From: Saprospiraceae bacterium
GTDB lineage: Bacteria > Bacteroidota > Bacteroidia > Chitinophagales > Saprospiraceae
Direction of reading: 5' to 3'
Length of the DNA: 64,000 nt
NCBI GenBank assembly: GCA_016718505.1
Contig: JADKDE010000003.1
Coordinates: 186,001-250,000 of the forward strand
The notes beneath the pieces are model-generated. The model was not told the DNA's origin. It did no database searches and saw only the letters and a program-made list of their open reading frames with translations. The translations under genes and the position numbers were made by a program. Each line of letters opens with the position of its first letter. The stretch's first letter is position 1. Below, in pieces: positions 36,109 through 43,716 of the stretch.

Positions 36109-37995
36109 CTAGCTACCACACATCATGCAGCCCTCGTCACCATTGCATACCATCCCTTCTGGACTTGCAGTAACCGTCACTTTTTCCGCCATCGCGAAAT
36201 TGCTGGTATCCTTATCATTTGGAGCAGCAACAGTCTTGGTGGCTATCGCAGTTGGAACAGCTTCCTCCTCGGCGACGAATTTTTTCTGATATTGCTCAGA
36301 CAAGGTGAATTTGATGGCTTCTGACGCTGCCTTGGTCCTAAGATAGTACATGCCCGTCTTCAGTCCCTTAGACCAAGCATACATGTGCATGCTGGATAAT
36401 TTGGCAAAATTCGGACTTTCCATGAAGAGATTCAGTGATTGGCTTTGACAGATGAACGCTCCTCTGTCGGCACTCATATCGATAAGGACCTTTTGAGATA
36501 TTTCCCAAGTCGTCTTATACAATGCCTTTATTTCATCTGGAATTTCTGCTATTTCTTGTACACTACCATTGGCGGCCATCAATTTTTCTTTGAGTTGCTC
36601 ATTCCAAAGGTTGAGTTTGATTAAGTCTTGAAGCAAATGTTTATTCACTACGATATACTCTCCACTTAGAGTTCTTCTAGAATAAATATTGCTGGTATAA
36701 GGCTCGAAACATTCGTTATTTCCGAGTATCTGACTCGTACTCGCCGTTGGCATAGGAGCCACCAGAAGGCTGTTTCTCAATCCATGTTTCTTAATATTGG
36801 CTTTCAACGAAGTCCAATCCCAATTTCTACTAGGTGTCACATCCCACATATCATACTGCAGTATCCCTTGGCTCGCGGGGCTTCCTTCGAAGCTCGCATA
36901 AGCCCCATCTTTCTCTGCAAGGGCACACGATTCGGTCAATGCTGCGAAGTAAATTGCCTCGAAGATGTCCTTGTTCAATTGTCGCGCCTCTGGGCTATCA
37001 AATGGCATCCTCAGATGTATGAATACATCCGCTAGGCCCTGAACTCCAATCCCGATAGGACGATGTCTTCTGTTCGAGTTTTGCGCCTCGATGATGGGAT
37101 AATAATTCACGTCGATGACTTTGTTCAAGTTCCTAGTAACTACCCTTGTGATTTCGTGCAATTTTTGGAAATCAAATACGCCATCTATTACGAATTTGTT
37201 GAGTGCTAATGAAGCCAAATTGCACACAGCTACTTCATCCTTAGAAGTGTATTCCATGATTTCGGTACAAAGATTGCTCGATTTGATGGTTCCGAGATTT
37301 TTTTGATTTGATTTCAAGTTTGCGGCATCCTTATATAGAATATAAGGCGTTCCCGTCTCAATTTGAGATTCAAGTATAGAGAACCACAATGCCTGCGCGC
37401 TGATGGTTTTTCTAGCTCTTCCCTCTTGCTCATATCTCGTGTATAATGCTCTAAATTCTTCCCCATAAGCATCTGACAACCCAGGTGCTTCGTTTGGACA
37501 GAATAAAGACCAATTGCCGTTATCTTTCACCCTTTCCATGAATAGATCAGGCATCCACATCGCATAAAACAAGTCTCGGGCCCTATTTTCCTCCTTGCCA
37601 TGATTCTTCTTAAGATCCAAGAATTCCTCCACGTCTGCGTGCCAAGGCTCCAAATATACAGAGAATGCCCCTTTACGCTTTCCGCCTCCTTGATCAACGT
37701 ATCTAGCTGTATCATTGTACACCCTCAACATCGGTATGATACCATTACTCGTACCGCCTGTTCCCTTGATATAGGAACCCTTGGCGCGGATATTATGTAT
37801 AGACAATCCTATGCCACCTGCTGACTGAGATATCTTGGCACATCTTGACAAAGTCTCAAATATCCCCTCGATCGAATCATCCGTCATCGTCAGTAGAAAA
37901 CATGACGATAATTGTGGTTTCGGCGTAGCAGCGTTGAATAAAGTTGGAGTCGCGTGGATGAACCACCTGTCACTCATAAGATTATAAGTTTCCAA
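36109..37995 (-). CDS. nrdA: Ribonucleotide reductase class Ia large subunit, catalytic part (gene broken)
   Basis: Catalytic barrel of NrdA, which reduces ribonucleotides to deoxyribonucleotides. Visible: the first active-site cysteine in QLSSCFLL, the NLCTE motif (Asn-Cys-Glu), the redox partner cysteine in EVAVCNLASLAL, and a C-terminal cysteine pair in CNGDEGCMMCGS for thioredoxin-type re-reduction. The same frame continues upstream through GSDIESVLETYNLMS to an in-frame TAA at 38017-38019, beyond which the ATP-cone part lies. Compared with family memory about 70 residues between the two parts are absent. Start shown is a TTG of convenience. Confidence 0.85.
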   Translation of the reverse strand: METYNLMSDRWFIHATPTLFNAATPKPQLSSCFLLTMTDDSIEGIFETLSRCAKISQSAGGIGLSIHNIRAKGSYIKGTGGTSNGIIPMLRVYNDTARYVDQGGGKRKGAFSVYLEPWHADVEEFLDLKKNHGKEENRARDLFYAMWMPDLFMERVKDNGNWSLFCPNEAPGLSDAYGEEFRALYTRYEQEGRARKTISAQALWFSILESQIETGTPYILYKDAANLKSNQKNLGTIKSSNLCTEIMEYTSKDEVAVCNLASLALNKFVIDGVFDFQKLHEITRVVTRNLNKVIDVNYYPIIEAQNSNRRHRPIGIGVQGLADVFIHLRMPFDSPEARQLNKDIFEAIYFAALTESCALAEKDGAYASFEGSPASQGILQYDMWDVTPSRNWDWTSLKANIKKHGLRNSLLVAPMPTASTSQILGNNECFEPYTSNIYSRRTLSGEYIVVNKHLLQDLIKLNLWNEQLKEKLMAANGSVQEIAEIPDEIKALYKTTWEISQKVLIDMSADRGAFICQSQSLNLFMESPNFAKLSSMHMYAWSKGLKTGMYYLRTKAASEAIKFTLSEQYQKKFVAEEEAVPTAIATKTVAAPNDKDTSNFAMAEKVTVTASPEGMVCNGDEGCMMCGS

Positions 37996-38016
37996 TACAG
38001 ACTCAATATCGCTACC

Positions 38017-38328
38017 TTAATGATATAGCGTTGATATAGTCTCTGAAAATGATTTATTCGTATTTTTATGCAAGTTTGACACCGCTATCCTAGCCGCCAA
38101 TAGGGCATATTCTGGATGCACGATGGCCATTGAAGCCGCAGTTTCTGCCGCCAGATTGTCCAACTGAGACGTCGTCACTCCGTTATAAATCCCTTGGATT
38201 ACCTTTTTGGCGATCTCGATTGGATCTATGAACTGTTGATTCAATCCATAGCAAAGCTTCTTGATCCTTGCCGTGATTTTATCGAATGAAACATCTTCAT
38301 TTTTGCCGCTTCTCTTAATTACTTGCAT
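38017..38328 (-). CDS. nrdA: Ribonucleotide reductase large subunit, N-terminal ATP-cone part (gene broken)
   Basis: 103-residue N-terminal piece of NrdA: the ATP-cone, an allosteric activity-control domain (MQVIKRSGKNEDVSFDKITA, GVTTSQLDNLAAETAASM), followed by AVSNLHKNTNKSFSETISTLYH and TAA. It is in the same reading frame as the 36109-37995 part. At the junction (TAT CAT TAA GGT AGC GAT) the conserved linker between ATP-cone and barrel is missing, consistent with a deletion of roughly 200 bases that created the stop. Mutation or assembly error are both possible. Confidence 0.85.
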   Translation of the reverse strand: MQVIKRSGKNEDVSFDKITARIKKLCYGLNQQFIDPIEIAKKVIQGIYNGVTTSQLDNLAAETAASMAIVHPEYALLAARIAVSNLHKNTNKSFSETISTLYH

Positions 38329-38366
38329 AATATAATTTTTTTTGACTGTCTATTAATTTTTTTTTA

Positions 38367-38433
38367 GGGCGATTCTCGTCAAGGACGAGACCGGGCTATT
38401 CGCCTTACTGCGTGCCGGCTTCTATCCCTATCG
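38367..38433 (-). repeat. Dispersed structured repeat, copy D (short)
   Basis: Short member between nrdA and nrdB: GGGCG start, hairpin TCTCGTC/GACGAGA, family word CCGGGCTATTC, and an ATCCCTATCGC end. At 67 bases it lacks the central part of the longer copies. A T-tract precedes it. Confidence 0.6.
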
Positions 38434-38469
38434 CATTCCCCCTTTTGTTAAATTCTTTGTTTTACTTTT

Positions 38470-39441
38470 TTAAAATTCGGCATCCAAGGAGAAAACCTGC
38501 TTTTCTCTGTCGGTCATGACGCCTGACTTTTGATAGTCAGCCACCCTTTTTTCAAAGAAATTGGTTTTTCCTGGAATCGAAATCATTTCCATCCATGGAA
38601 ATGGGTTTTCAGCGTTGTAGATTTTCTTTTGTCCCAATGATACCATCAATCTATCGGCCACGAATTCGATGTACTGACACATCAAGTTTGCATTCATGCC
38701 AATCAAACCAACTGGCAGAGCATCTGATACAAATCCTTTTTCTATGGTCACGGCATCCTCGATGATCTCTTTGACCACCTGTGGATCCAATTTATTTTCT
38801 ATATGTTTATTATAAAGAAGACAAGCAAAATCGCAATGCAATCCCTCGTCTCTAGAGATTAGCTCGTTTGAGAAGGTCAATCCTGGCATCAATCCCCTCT
38901 TTTTCAACCAAAATATGCTGCAAAAAGACCCAGAAAAGAAAATACCTTCGACAGCGGCAAAGGCAATCAATCGATGCTGAAAACTACCATTTTTTATCCA
39001 TCTAAGTGCCCACTCGGCTTTTTGAGCCACCGCTGGCATATTGTCTATGGCGTGGAATAAATAATCTTTATCTTTATTGTCTTTGATTAAAGTATCTATT
39101 AAGAGAGAGTATGTTTCGCTGTGGATATTTTCCATCATAATCTGAAATCCATAGAAAAATTTGGCTTCAGGATACTGAACTTCGCGAACGAAATTTTCAG
39201 CTAGATTCTCATTGACTATGCCATCACTGGCTGCAAAAAATGCTAAGACATGCTTGATGAAATGCCTCTCATCATCATTCAATTTGGATTCCCAATCGGT
39301 GATATCTTGACTCAAATCTAACTCTTCCGCGGTCCAAAATGAGGCTTCAGCTTGCTTATAAAACCTCCAAATTTCGTCTTGGTGTATCGGAAATATGACG
39401 AATCGGTCTGGATTTTCAACTAAAATTTTTTCTGTTCTCAT
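38470..39441 (-). CDS. nrdB: Ribonucleotide reductase class Ia small subunit
   Basis: 323-residue di-iron/tyrosyl-radical subunit partnering NrdA. Iron ligands and radical site are recognisable: AEELDLSQD, the helix MMENIHSETYSLLID (Glu-x2-His-x3-Tyr, the tyrosine being the radical site), EGIFFSGSF and RDEGLHCDF. Intact, in contrast to nrdA. It is upstream of nrdA on the same strand and separated from it by repeat copy D. The upstream region carries a promoter box and a DnaA-box palindrome. Confidence 0.94.
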   Translation of the reverse strand: MRTEKILVENPDRFVIFPIHQDEIWRFYKQAEASFWTAEELDLSQDITDWESKLNDDERHFIKHVLAFFAASDGIVNENLAENFVREVQYPEAKFFYGFQIMMENIHSETYSLLIDTLIKDNKDKDYLFHAIDNMPAVAQKAEWALRWIKNGSFQHRLIAFAAVEGIFFSGSFCSIFWLKKRGLMPGLTFSNELISRDEGLHCDFACLLYNKHIENKLDPQVVKEIIEDAVTIEKGFVSDALPVGLIGMNANLMCQYIEFVADRLMVSLGQKKIYNAENPFPWMEMISIPGKTNFFEKRVADYQKSGVMTDREKQVFSLDAEF

Positions 39442-39486
39442 TTTACTGCAATATTAAACATTAGGCTTAAATTCTGAAGAGGACAA

Positions 39487-39494
39487 CAAAGGTA
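39487..39494 (-). promoter_or_regulatory. Putative promoter of nrdB
   Basis: Minus-strand TACCTTTG, exact TAnnTTTG box, 45 bases upstream of the nrdB start. Confidence 0.6.
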
Positions 39495-39988
39495 ATTTGT
39501 TTAAACATATAAAAAAAATATATTCGTTTTTTTAATATATAATTTTTAATTTCATGTGTTTTGTACTCAAAAACAACTATTTATGACAAATCACGCGCAT
39601 ATTTCGTCCTCATGTCTTTATAAAAGTAAAATTACAAAAAATCATAATATGTCCTAGTAAATAGTTATCCACATGTGTGGATAACCTACCTATTCCTTTG
39701 ATTTTTAGCACCTTGTAATTCCGAAAAGCCGGCTCATTTTCAGCACTTTTTTGAAAAAATAATTTTAATTCTCCATCACGACCCAATTTAAATTCTACAC
39801 ATGAATCATTTCACCCAAAATTTATAAAACCCTAGATATACTTTTTTTATATTTAAAAGAAAGGGGGTAAAAAAATTTTTAGTAATAGCAGCACCTCGCT
39901 AGTGCAACAAACATTCAAATAAAATTAAATAATTAAAAATTTTGTGTGAAATCTTACAACTTTAATCCCTTTTGTTAGTTATCCTTAC
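39495..39988. other. AT-rich divergent spacer upstream of nrdB
   Basis: Part of a 592-base gap between divergent genes. It is strongly AT-rich with homopolymer runs and contains the DnaA-box palindrome listed separately. No gene is seen. It could be a regulatory region or, less likely, a replication origin. Confidence 0.5.
39664..39685. promoter_or_regulatory. Head-to-head pair of perfect DnaA boxes
   Basis: GTTATCCACA and TGTGGATAAC form a perfect 10-base inverted repeat with a 2-base spacer; each arm contains the consensus DnaA box TTATCCACA. The site lies about 170 bases upstream of the nrdB promoter box. In E. coli DnaA binds the nrdAB promoter, so cell-cycle control of nrdBA is a natural reading. 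I found no further perfect boxes nearby, which argues against an origin. Confidence 0.7.
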
Positions 39989-39996
39989 TATATTTG
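39989..39996 (+). promoter_or_regulatory. Putative promoter of the CPVC thioredoxin-like gene
   Basis: TATATTTG, exact TAnnTTTG box, with a TTTG at 39971 upstream; 37 bases before the ATG at 40034. Confidence 0.6.
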
Positions 39997-40033
39997 TAAT
40001 GATAATATTTTATAACTATTAAATTTAACAAAC

Positions 40034-40267
40034 ATGAAAAAGTCGGTTTTCTACCACGCTGGATGTCCTGTATGTATCAGTGCAGAGCATGATGTAATTG
40101 GTCTTTTAGGAGAAGACAAAGTTGAAGTTGTGCATTTTGGCAGCGACAGATCAAGAATAGACGAGGCTGAACGTGCTGGGGTACAATCTGTACCTGCGTT
40201 GGTCACTCCTAATGGCAATGTACTACACATCAATTTTGGGGCATCGATGGCAGATGTTAAAGGTTAA
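40034..40267 (+). CDS. Small thioredoxin/glutaredoxin-like protein
   Basis: 77-residue cytoplasmic thioredoxin-fold protein with the redox motif CPVC in FYHAGCPVCISAE and the cis-proline segment SVPALVTPNGN. The compact size fits a glutaredoxin-like or minimal thioredoxin. It is first in a group with a DUF2024 gene and a MarR regulator that also carries clustered cysteines, suggesting a shared thiol-related function. A hairpin separates it from the next gene. Confidence 0.8.
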   Translation: MKKSVFYHAGCPVCISAEHDVIGLLGEDKVEVVHFGSDRSRIDEAERAGVQSVPALVTPNGNVLHINFGASMADVKG

Positions 40268-40277
40268 AAAAAATATT

Positions 40278-40312
40278 GCCTCATAAAGTTAGGTTAACTA
40301 CCTTTATGGGGC
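40278..40312 (+). terminator. Hairpin, possible attenuating terminator
   Basis: GCCTCATAAAG / CTTTATGGGGC, 11-base stem with one wobble pair, 13-base loop, followed by a weakly T-rich stretch rather than a clean T-run. It may partially terminate after the thioredoxin-like gene. Confidence 0.5.
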
Positions 40313-40416
40313 ATTTATTGAATTAATCAACAAAAATGAAGATTTTTTTAAACTTTGTTTGGCAAATGTGTTTGAAAGAAGAGATAAAACAAACCAAGCA
40401 AAATAAAGAATATAAT

Positions 40417-40680
40417 ATGAATGTAGCAATCTGGGACACATATGTGACCAAAAAAGATGGTAGTATTATGCACTTTGATATAGTGGCGCCAAATAAAATC
40501 CAGGATCCAGAAGTTATATATAATTTTGGGAAGGAATACTTAAAAACCAAGAGTCAAGATGGCCATTCGTTGTCATCAAAACAATGCAGATTTTGTCATA
40601 TTGAAAAAATGAAAATCGCCTGGGAAAAATCAATAAAAGACAAGGGATACTTTATTATTGAAATGGAAAATTGCAATTGA
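40417..40680 (+). CDS. DUF2024 family protein
   Basis: 87-residue protein of the DUF2024 family: starts MNVAIWDTYVTKKDGSIMHFDI, has YLKTKSQDGHSLSSKQCRFCH with a CxxC pair, and ends YFIIEMENCN. Function unknown. An in-frame ATG at 40336 exists, but the family start is at 40417. Its stop codon overlaps the next ATG (TGATG), which indicates coupled translation with the MarR gene. Confidence 0.85.
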   Translation: MNVAIWDTYVTKKDGSIMHFDIVAPNKIQDPEVIYNFGKEYLKTKSQDGHSLSSKQCRFCHIEKMKIAWEKSIKDKGYFIIEMENCN

Positions 40681-41300
40681 TGAACAAATCAGTATTTGAT
40701 TTAGACCACCAAAATTCAAGCATTGAAAGCAAAATTGTTGCCTCGTTAGAGCGGGTTTCTGAAGCATTTAGGGTCCTGCTATGGAATGAAAGTAAACATT
40801 TTTCCTTGTCTCCAATTCAAGTGCAGGTTCTCATTTTTCTGTTGAACCATTCCAGCCAAAAAAGAAAAGTGAGTTATATCGCCGATGAGTTCAACATGAC
40901 CAAAGCAACAATAAGTGATACTATAAAAACACTCGAACAAAAATCACTGATTAGTAAGCAGCCTGAACAGAATGACACTCGAAGTTTTGTGATAAATCTG
41001 ACCGATAAAGGCAAAAATTTAGCATTACAGACTTCTTTATTTGCTACTCAATTACAAGTACCAATAAATAAATTAAATGATCAGGATAAAGTTAATTTGC
41101 TATTGAGTTTGTTAGATATAATTCGCCACTTGAATCGAACAGGGATAATAACTATCCAAAGAATGTGTTTTAGTTGTCAATACTATGAATCAGATAAAAA
41201 TGGCCAGGGGCATTATTGCAAATTGCTTCAAACCAAACTTGCTGACTCCGAATTGAGGATTGATTGTCCAGAATACAGCCATTCCAGCCCAAACTTTTAA
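40680..41300 (+). CDS. MarR family regulator with C-terminal cysteine cluster
   Basis: 206-residue winged-helix regulator. Residues ~45-110 contain the MarR DNA-binding domain (SPIQVQVLIFLLNH, YIADEFNMTKATISDTIKTLEQKSLI, and the wing DTRSFVINLTDKG). An added C-terminal segment has MCFSCQYY…GHYCKLLQ…IDCPEY, a set of four cysteines that could bind a metal or an iron-sulfur cluster or sense oxidants. Co-translation with DUF2024 and proximity to a CPVC protein suggest it regulates this operon. The start at 40680 is preferred over a TTG at 40671. Confidence 0.85.
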   Translation: MNKSVFDLDHQNSSIESKIVASLERVSEAFRVLLWNESKHFSLSPIQVQVLIFLLNHSSQKRKVSYIADEFNMTKATISDTIKTLEQKSLISKQPEQNDTRSFVINLTDKGKNLALQTSLFATQLQVPINKLNDQDKVNLLLSLLDIIRHLNRTGIITIQRMCFSCQYYESDKNGQGHYCKLLQTKLADSELRIDCPEYSHSSPNF

Positions 41301-41322
41301 AATCACTTAAATGAAGTTATTT

Positions 41323-42261
41323 TTAACCTTGATCCTTGATGATCTTTTCAACTTCACTCACGGCTAAATCAGTGATATTGGCCAGTAATTCCATACTCAA
41401 GCCATTCTTGTAACCATTGAGAATAACTTCTATTTTACCCTCAAGTTTACCTTCGAGTTTGCCTTCGAGTTTTCCCTTTTGCTCTCCTTCAAGTATTCCT
41501 TCTTGCTTTATTTGTGCATATGTGGTCATGATATTGGTTTTAATGGTTTGTGGAATTGTTTCTATGGCCTTTTTAAATTCTGGTTGTGGAATTTCTGACA
41601 CATTTATTATGTAAACGAACATTAGCTGGAGAAAGTTTCCAGGTTCAATTTCTATTGGTAATAACTTCAATATTTTCTTTAGGTCCTCCTCCAACTTTAT
41701 AAAATCGATGCCCTTCTTCTGTGCCAAAACCGCTGCAGCCATTAGTCTGTTGCGGATTTGGGAGATGCTTTCGTCTGAAAGCGTGCTTAGGGCTATAAAT
41801 ACGTGATTGATCGCTGGTATGTAATGGTTTAGAGATCCTTCGACCCTTGGAAACAAATTCAATAACTTTGGCTTTTCCCACTTTTTCTTGCCTTGGTAAT
41901 AAATCAAGGGTATGATGACTTTCAGCTCTTTCTTTTCGTTGATACACTTGACCCAATGAGAAAAAATATAATGCCCCACTTGCACTAAAACATGTTTGTC
42001 AGGAGCGGATTTGTGCTCGAACAATAATACCAAATCAATGGGATTGTCGTCCGTGGTTTTTACCTCGAAAACTATATCTGAAAAATGTTCGTTCAAGTCC
42101 GCCTGGATATAGGATTCTTGGATGGATTTTAACGTAGCAAGATTTAGACTTTTTTGCAATTCTTCGGGCAAAAACTGCTCGAAAAAAGCCGCAGCCCTGT
42201 CCACATCTGAGAAGGATGCTTTTACGAATTTGTCATGTAGATTGTGAATATTGTTTTGCAT
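41323..42261 (-). CDS. Rpn family recombination-promoting nuclease / putative transposase
   Basis: 312-residue Rpn/YhgA-like (transposase_31) protein with a PD-(D/E)xK nuclease core: the N-terminal NLHDKFVKASFSDVDRAAAFFEQFLP block, the catalytic strand DIVFEVKTTDDNPIDLVLLFEHKS, then an LLIYYQGKKKWEKP region. The C-terminal part contains the repeat GKLEGKLEGKLEGKIE, a hallmark of the family. Such proteins promote RecA-independent recombination in E. coli. Start set at the ATG at 42261, where the family begins; the frame is open to 42312. Confidence 0.85.
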   Translation of the reverse strand: MQNNIHNLHDKFVKASFSDVDRAAAFFEQFLPEELQKSLNLATLKSIQESYIQADLNEHFSDIVFEVKTTDDNPIDLVLLFEHKSAPDKHVLVQVGHYIFSHWVKCINEKKELKVIIPLIYYQGKKKWEKPKLLNLFPRVEGSLNHYIPAINHVFIALSTLSDESISQIRNRLMAAAVLAQKKGIDFIKLEEDLKKILKLLPIEIEPGNFLQLMFVYIINVSEIPQPEFKKAIETIPQTIKTNIMTTYAQIKQEGILEGEQKGKLEGKLEGKLEGKIEVILNGYKNGLSMELLANITDLAVSEVEKIIKDQG

Positions 42262-42365
42262 TAAACAAATATATCGAATTTTTTGCAATATACGGTACAA
42301 TTTGCTACACAATTCTACTAGTATGGATATGGGGAAACAGAGAATTTATAAGCATATTCCCAGCC

Positions 42366-42455
42366 GCGCGAGTGATGGTAGTGGCCACCGAAGGTGGGTC
42401 ACAGAGTGACGGAGCAAAGCGAACCCACGGACAGAACGGTGCGAAGCACGCGCCC
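42366..42455 (+). repeat. Dispersed structured repeat, copy E
   Basis: About 90 bases starting GCGCGAGTGATGG and ending GCACGCGCCC with an A-rich flank. It carries CCACCGAAGGTGGGTCAC, also seen in copy I, pairing as CCACC/GGTGG. Lies between the Rpn gene and a lipoprotein gene. Confidence 0.7.
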
Positions 42456-42544
42456 AAATAATCTAAATCTTAATCAATTAATTCTTAAGGTTGAATAATC
42501 GCTTTAATTCGGGAATCTATTTAATTCTAAATTATGTGATTATC

Positions 42545-43198
42545 CTATGATTTTGCATTTTCAATATGCGTGAGCAAAATGGTTCGAACAAAATTTTCAA
42601 AATGAATTATTGATTTGTTCAAACAAGCTTCCAATAGCTTTGATTTTTGTTGGGTAGGGTTAGTCAAATTTACAGTATAGTAATAGTCGCCATATTGCAC
42701 TCGTTGAGATTCGTTGTAGTCAGAGGACGTAACTTCAAATTTTTGCTCATAGGTATTTCCATGATAAGTGACTGTGGCATAGATGGTTGCAACTGCATCC
42801 AAATTTACCTGTCTAGTGCCCGTAAGAAAAGTCCAACCTTGAGAGGTGGCTGCTTTTTCCCAAAGGGCAAGGTCTTTCAGCGTAATTTTGACCTCCATTA
42901 AATCCTGGGAACATGCGTTGTATTTGCTTAAAAAATATGAGCTCCACATTTTTTTAAAAGAAGTCTCTGAAGGATATAAGTAATTGGCATTTTCAAATGT
43001 TTTGTATCCATTTTTCAACACTGAAACATAAGTGATATTTCCATCAACTAGATTGGAAACCAAAGTATAATCAACCTTGATATTTCGATTTTCAACCAAT
43101 AACATTGTTTGGTTATCCAAATTAGCTTGTAGAGGAATCGAAACTATACAAGAGTTTAAAACCAATGCACATGTAAATAAATAAATAATCTTTTTCAT
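42545..43198 (-). CDS. Hypothetical lipoprotein
   Basis: 217 residues with a lipoprotein signal peptide, MKKIIYLFTCALVLNSC. The mature part has beta-rich stretches (TMLLVENRNIKVDYTLV, VATIYATVTYHGNTYEQKFEV) and a helical end. No family recognised. Probably anchored to the outer membrane. Confidence 0.6.
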   Translation of the reverse strand: MKKIIYLFTCALVLNSCIVSIPLQANLDNQTMLLVENRNIKVDYTLVSNLVDGNITYVSVLKNGYKTFENANYLYPSETSFKKMWSSYFLSKYNACSQDLMEVKITLKDLALWEKAATSQGWTFLTGTRQVNLDAVATIYATVTYHGNTYEQKFEVTSSDYNESQRVQYGDYYYTVNLTNPTQQKSKLLEACLNKSIIHFENFVRTILLTHIENAKS

Positions 43199-43400
43199 GT
43201 TAAATTGAATTTAAATAAAAAACTGCACTATTAATTAATTTGCTCTTTTGCATTAATTCAGAGTTCGGATTTCCTAATGTTGCCCATTTAGAGTATTGGT
43301 ATTCAGAAAACCGCTAAAAAAGAAAATCAGAAAACCAAAATATGCAATCTAAAGCCATAGATGTGCAAATACTCAAAGAGTTGTTTACTTTAATGCATTT

Positions 43401-43673
43401 TCACAATTTTTTAACTAAATATCGAAATTCATGAATCGGTAAAACTCGAAAAGTGCTAATAGCCAAGTTAAGACTCTGGCTTAAAAGTGTTTGAAGCTGT
43501 TCCCTTAACCTCTCTTGTAAAACGAATTGGCGGCTATGAGCACGCAAGCAACCAAGAATACGCCGTGAATGCCGTAAAATCTTCTTTACAAAAAAATAAA
43601 GCAATGTATTGGCTAAAGCACCAAGGGTAGCTATAATGCCTGCAAGCACATTAAAATTCATCTTTTTTTTCAA
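43401..43673 (-). CDS. Small hypothetical membrane protein (doubtful)
   Basis: 90-residue open frame with one hydrophobic segment near the N-terminus (NVLAGIIATLGALANTLLYFFV) followed by a basic helical part. No family recognised and no supporting neighbours; the composition of the second half is unusual for a small membrane protein. It may be a chance frame. Confidence 0.3.
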   Translation of the reverse strand: MKKKMNFNVLAGIIATLGALANTLLYFFVKKILRHSRRILGCLRAHSRQFVLQERLREQLQTLLSQSLNLAISTFRVLPIHEFRYLVKKL

Positions 43674-43716
43674 AAATCGAATGCTTTATTTTACCTTAAA
43701 ATCAATTTTTAGTTGC

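Noticed and set aside
39442..40033. Chromosomal replication origin between nrdB and the CPVC gene
   Set aside because: Only two perfect DnaA boxes are visible and no dnaA, dnaN, or typical cluster of boxes; kept only as a possible regulatory site.
41417..41614. Ser/Pro-rich plus-strand open frame with repeated SSLPSSLPSS
   Set aside because: Antisense of the GKLEGKLEGK repeat in the Rpn gene.
42216..42461. 81-residue open frame upstream of the Rpn gene
   Set aside because: It mainly translates repeat copy E and the antisense of the Rpn start.
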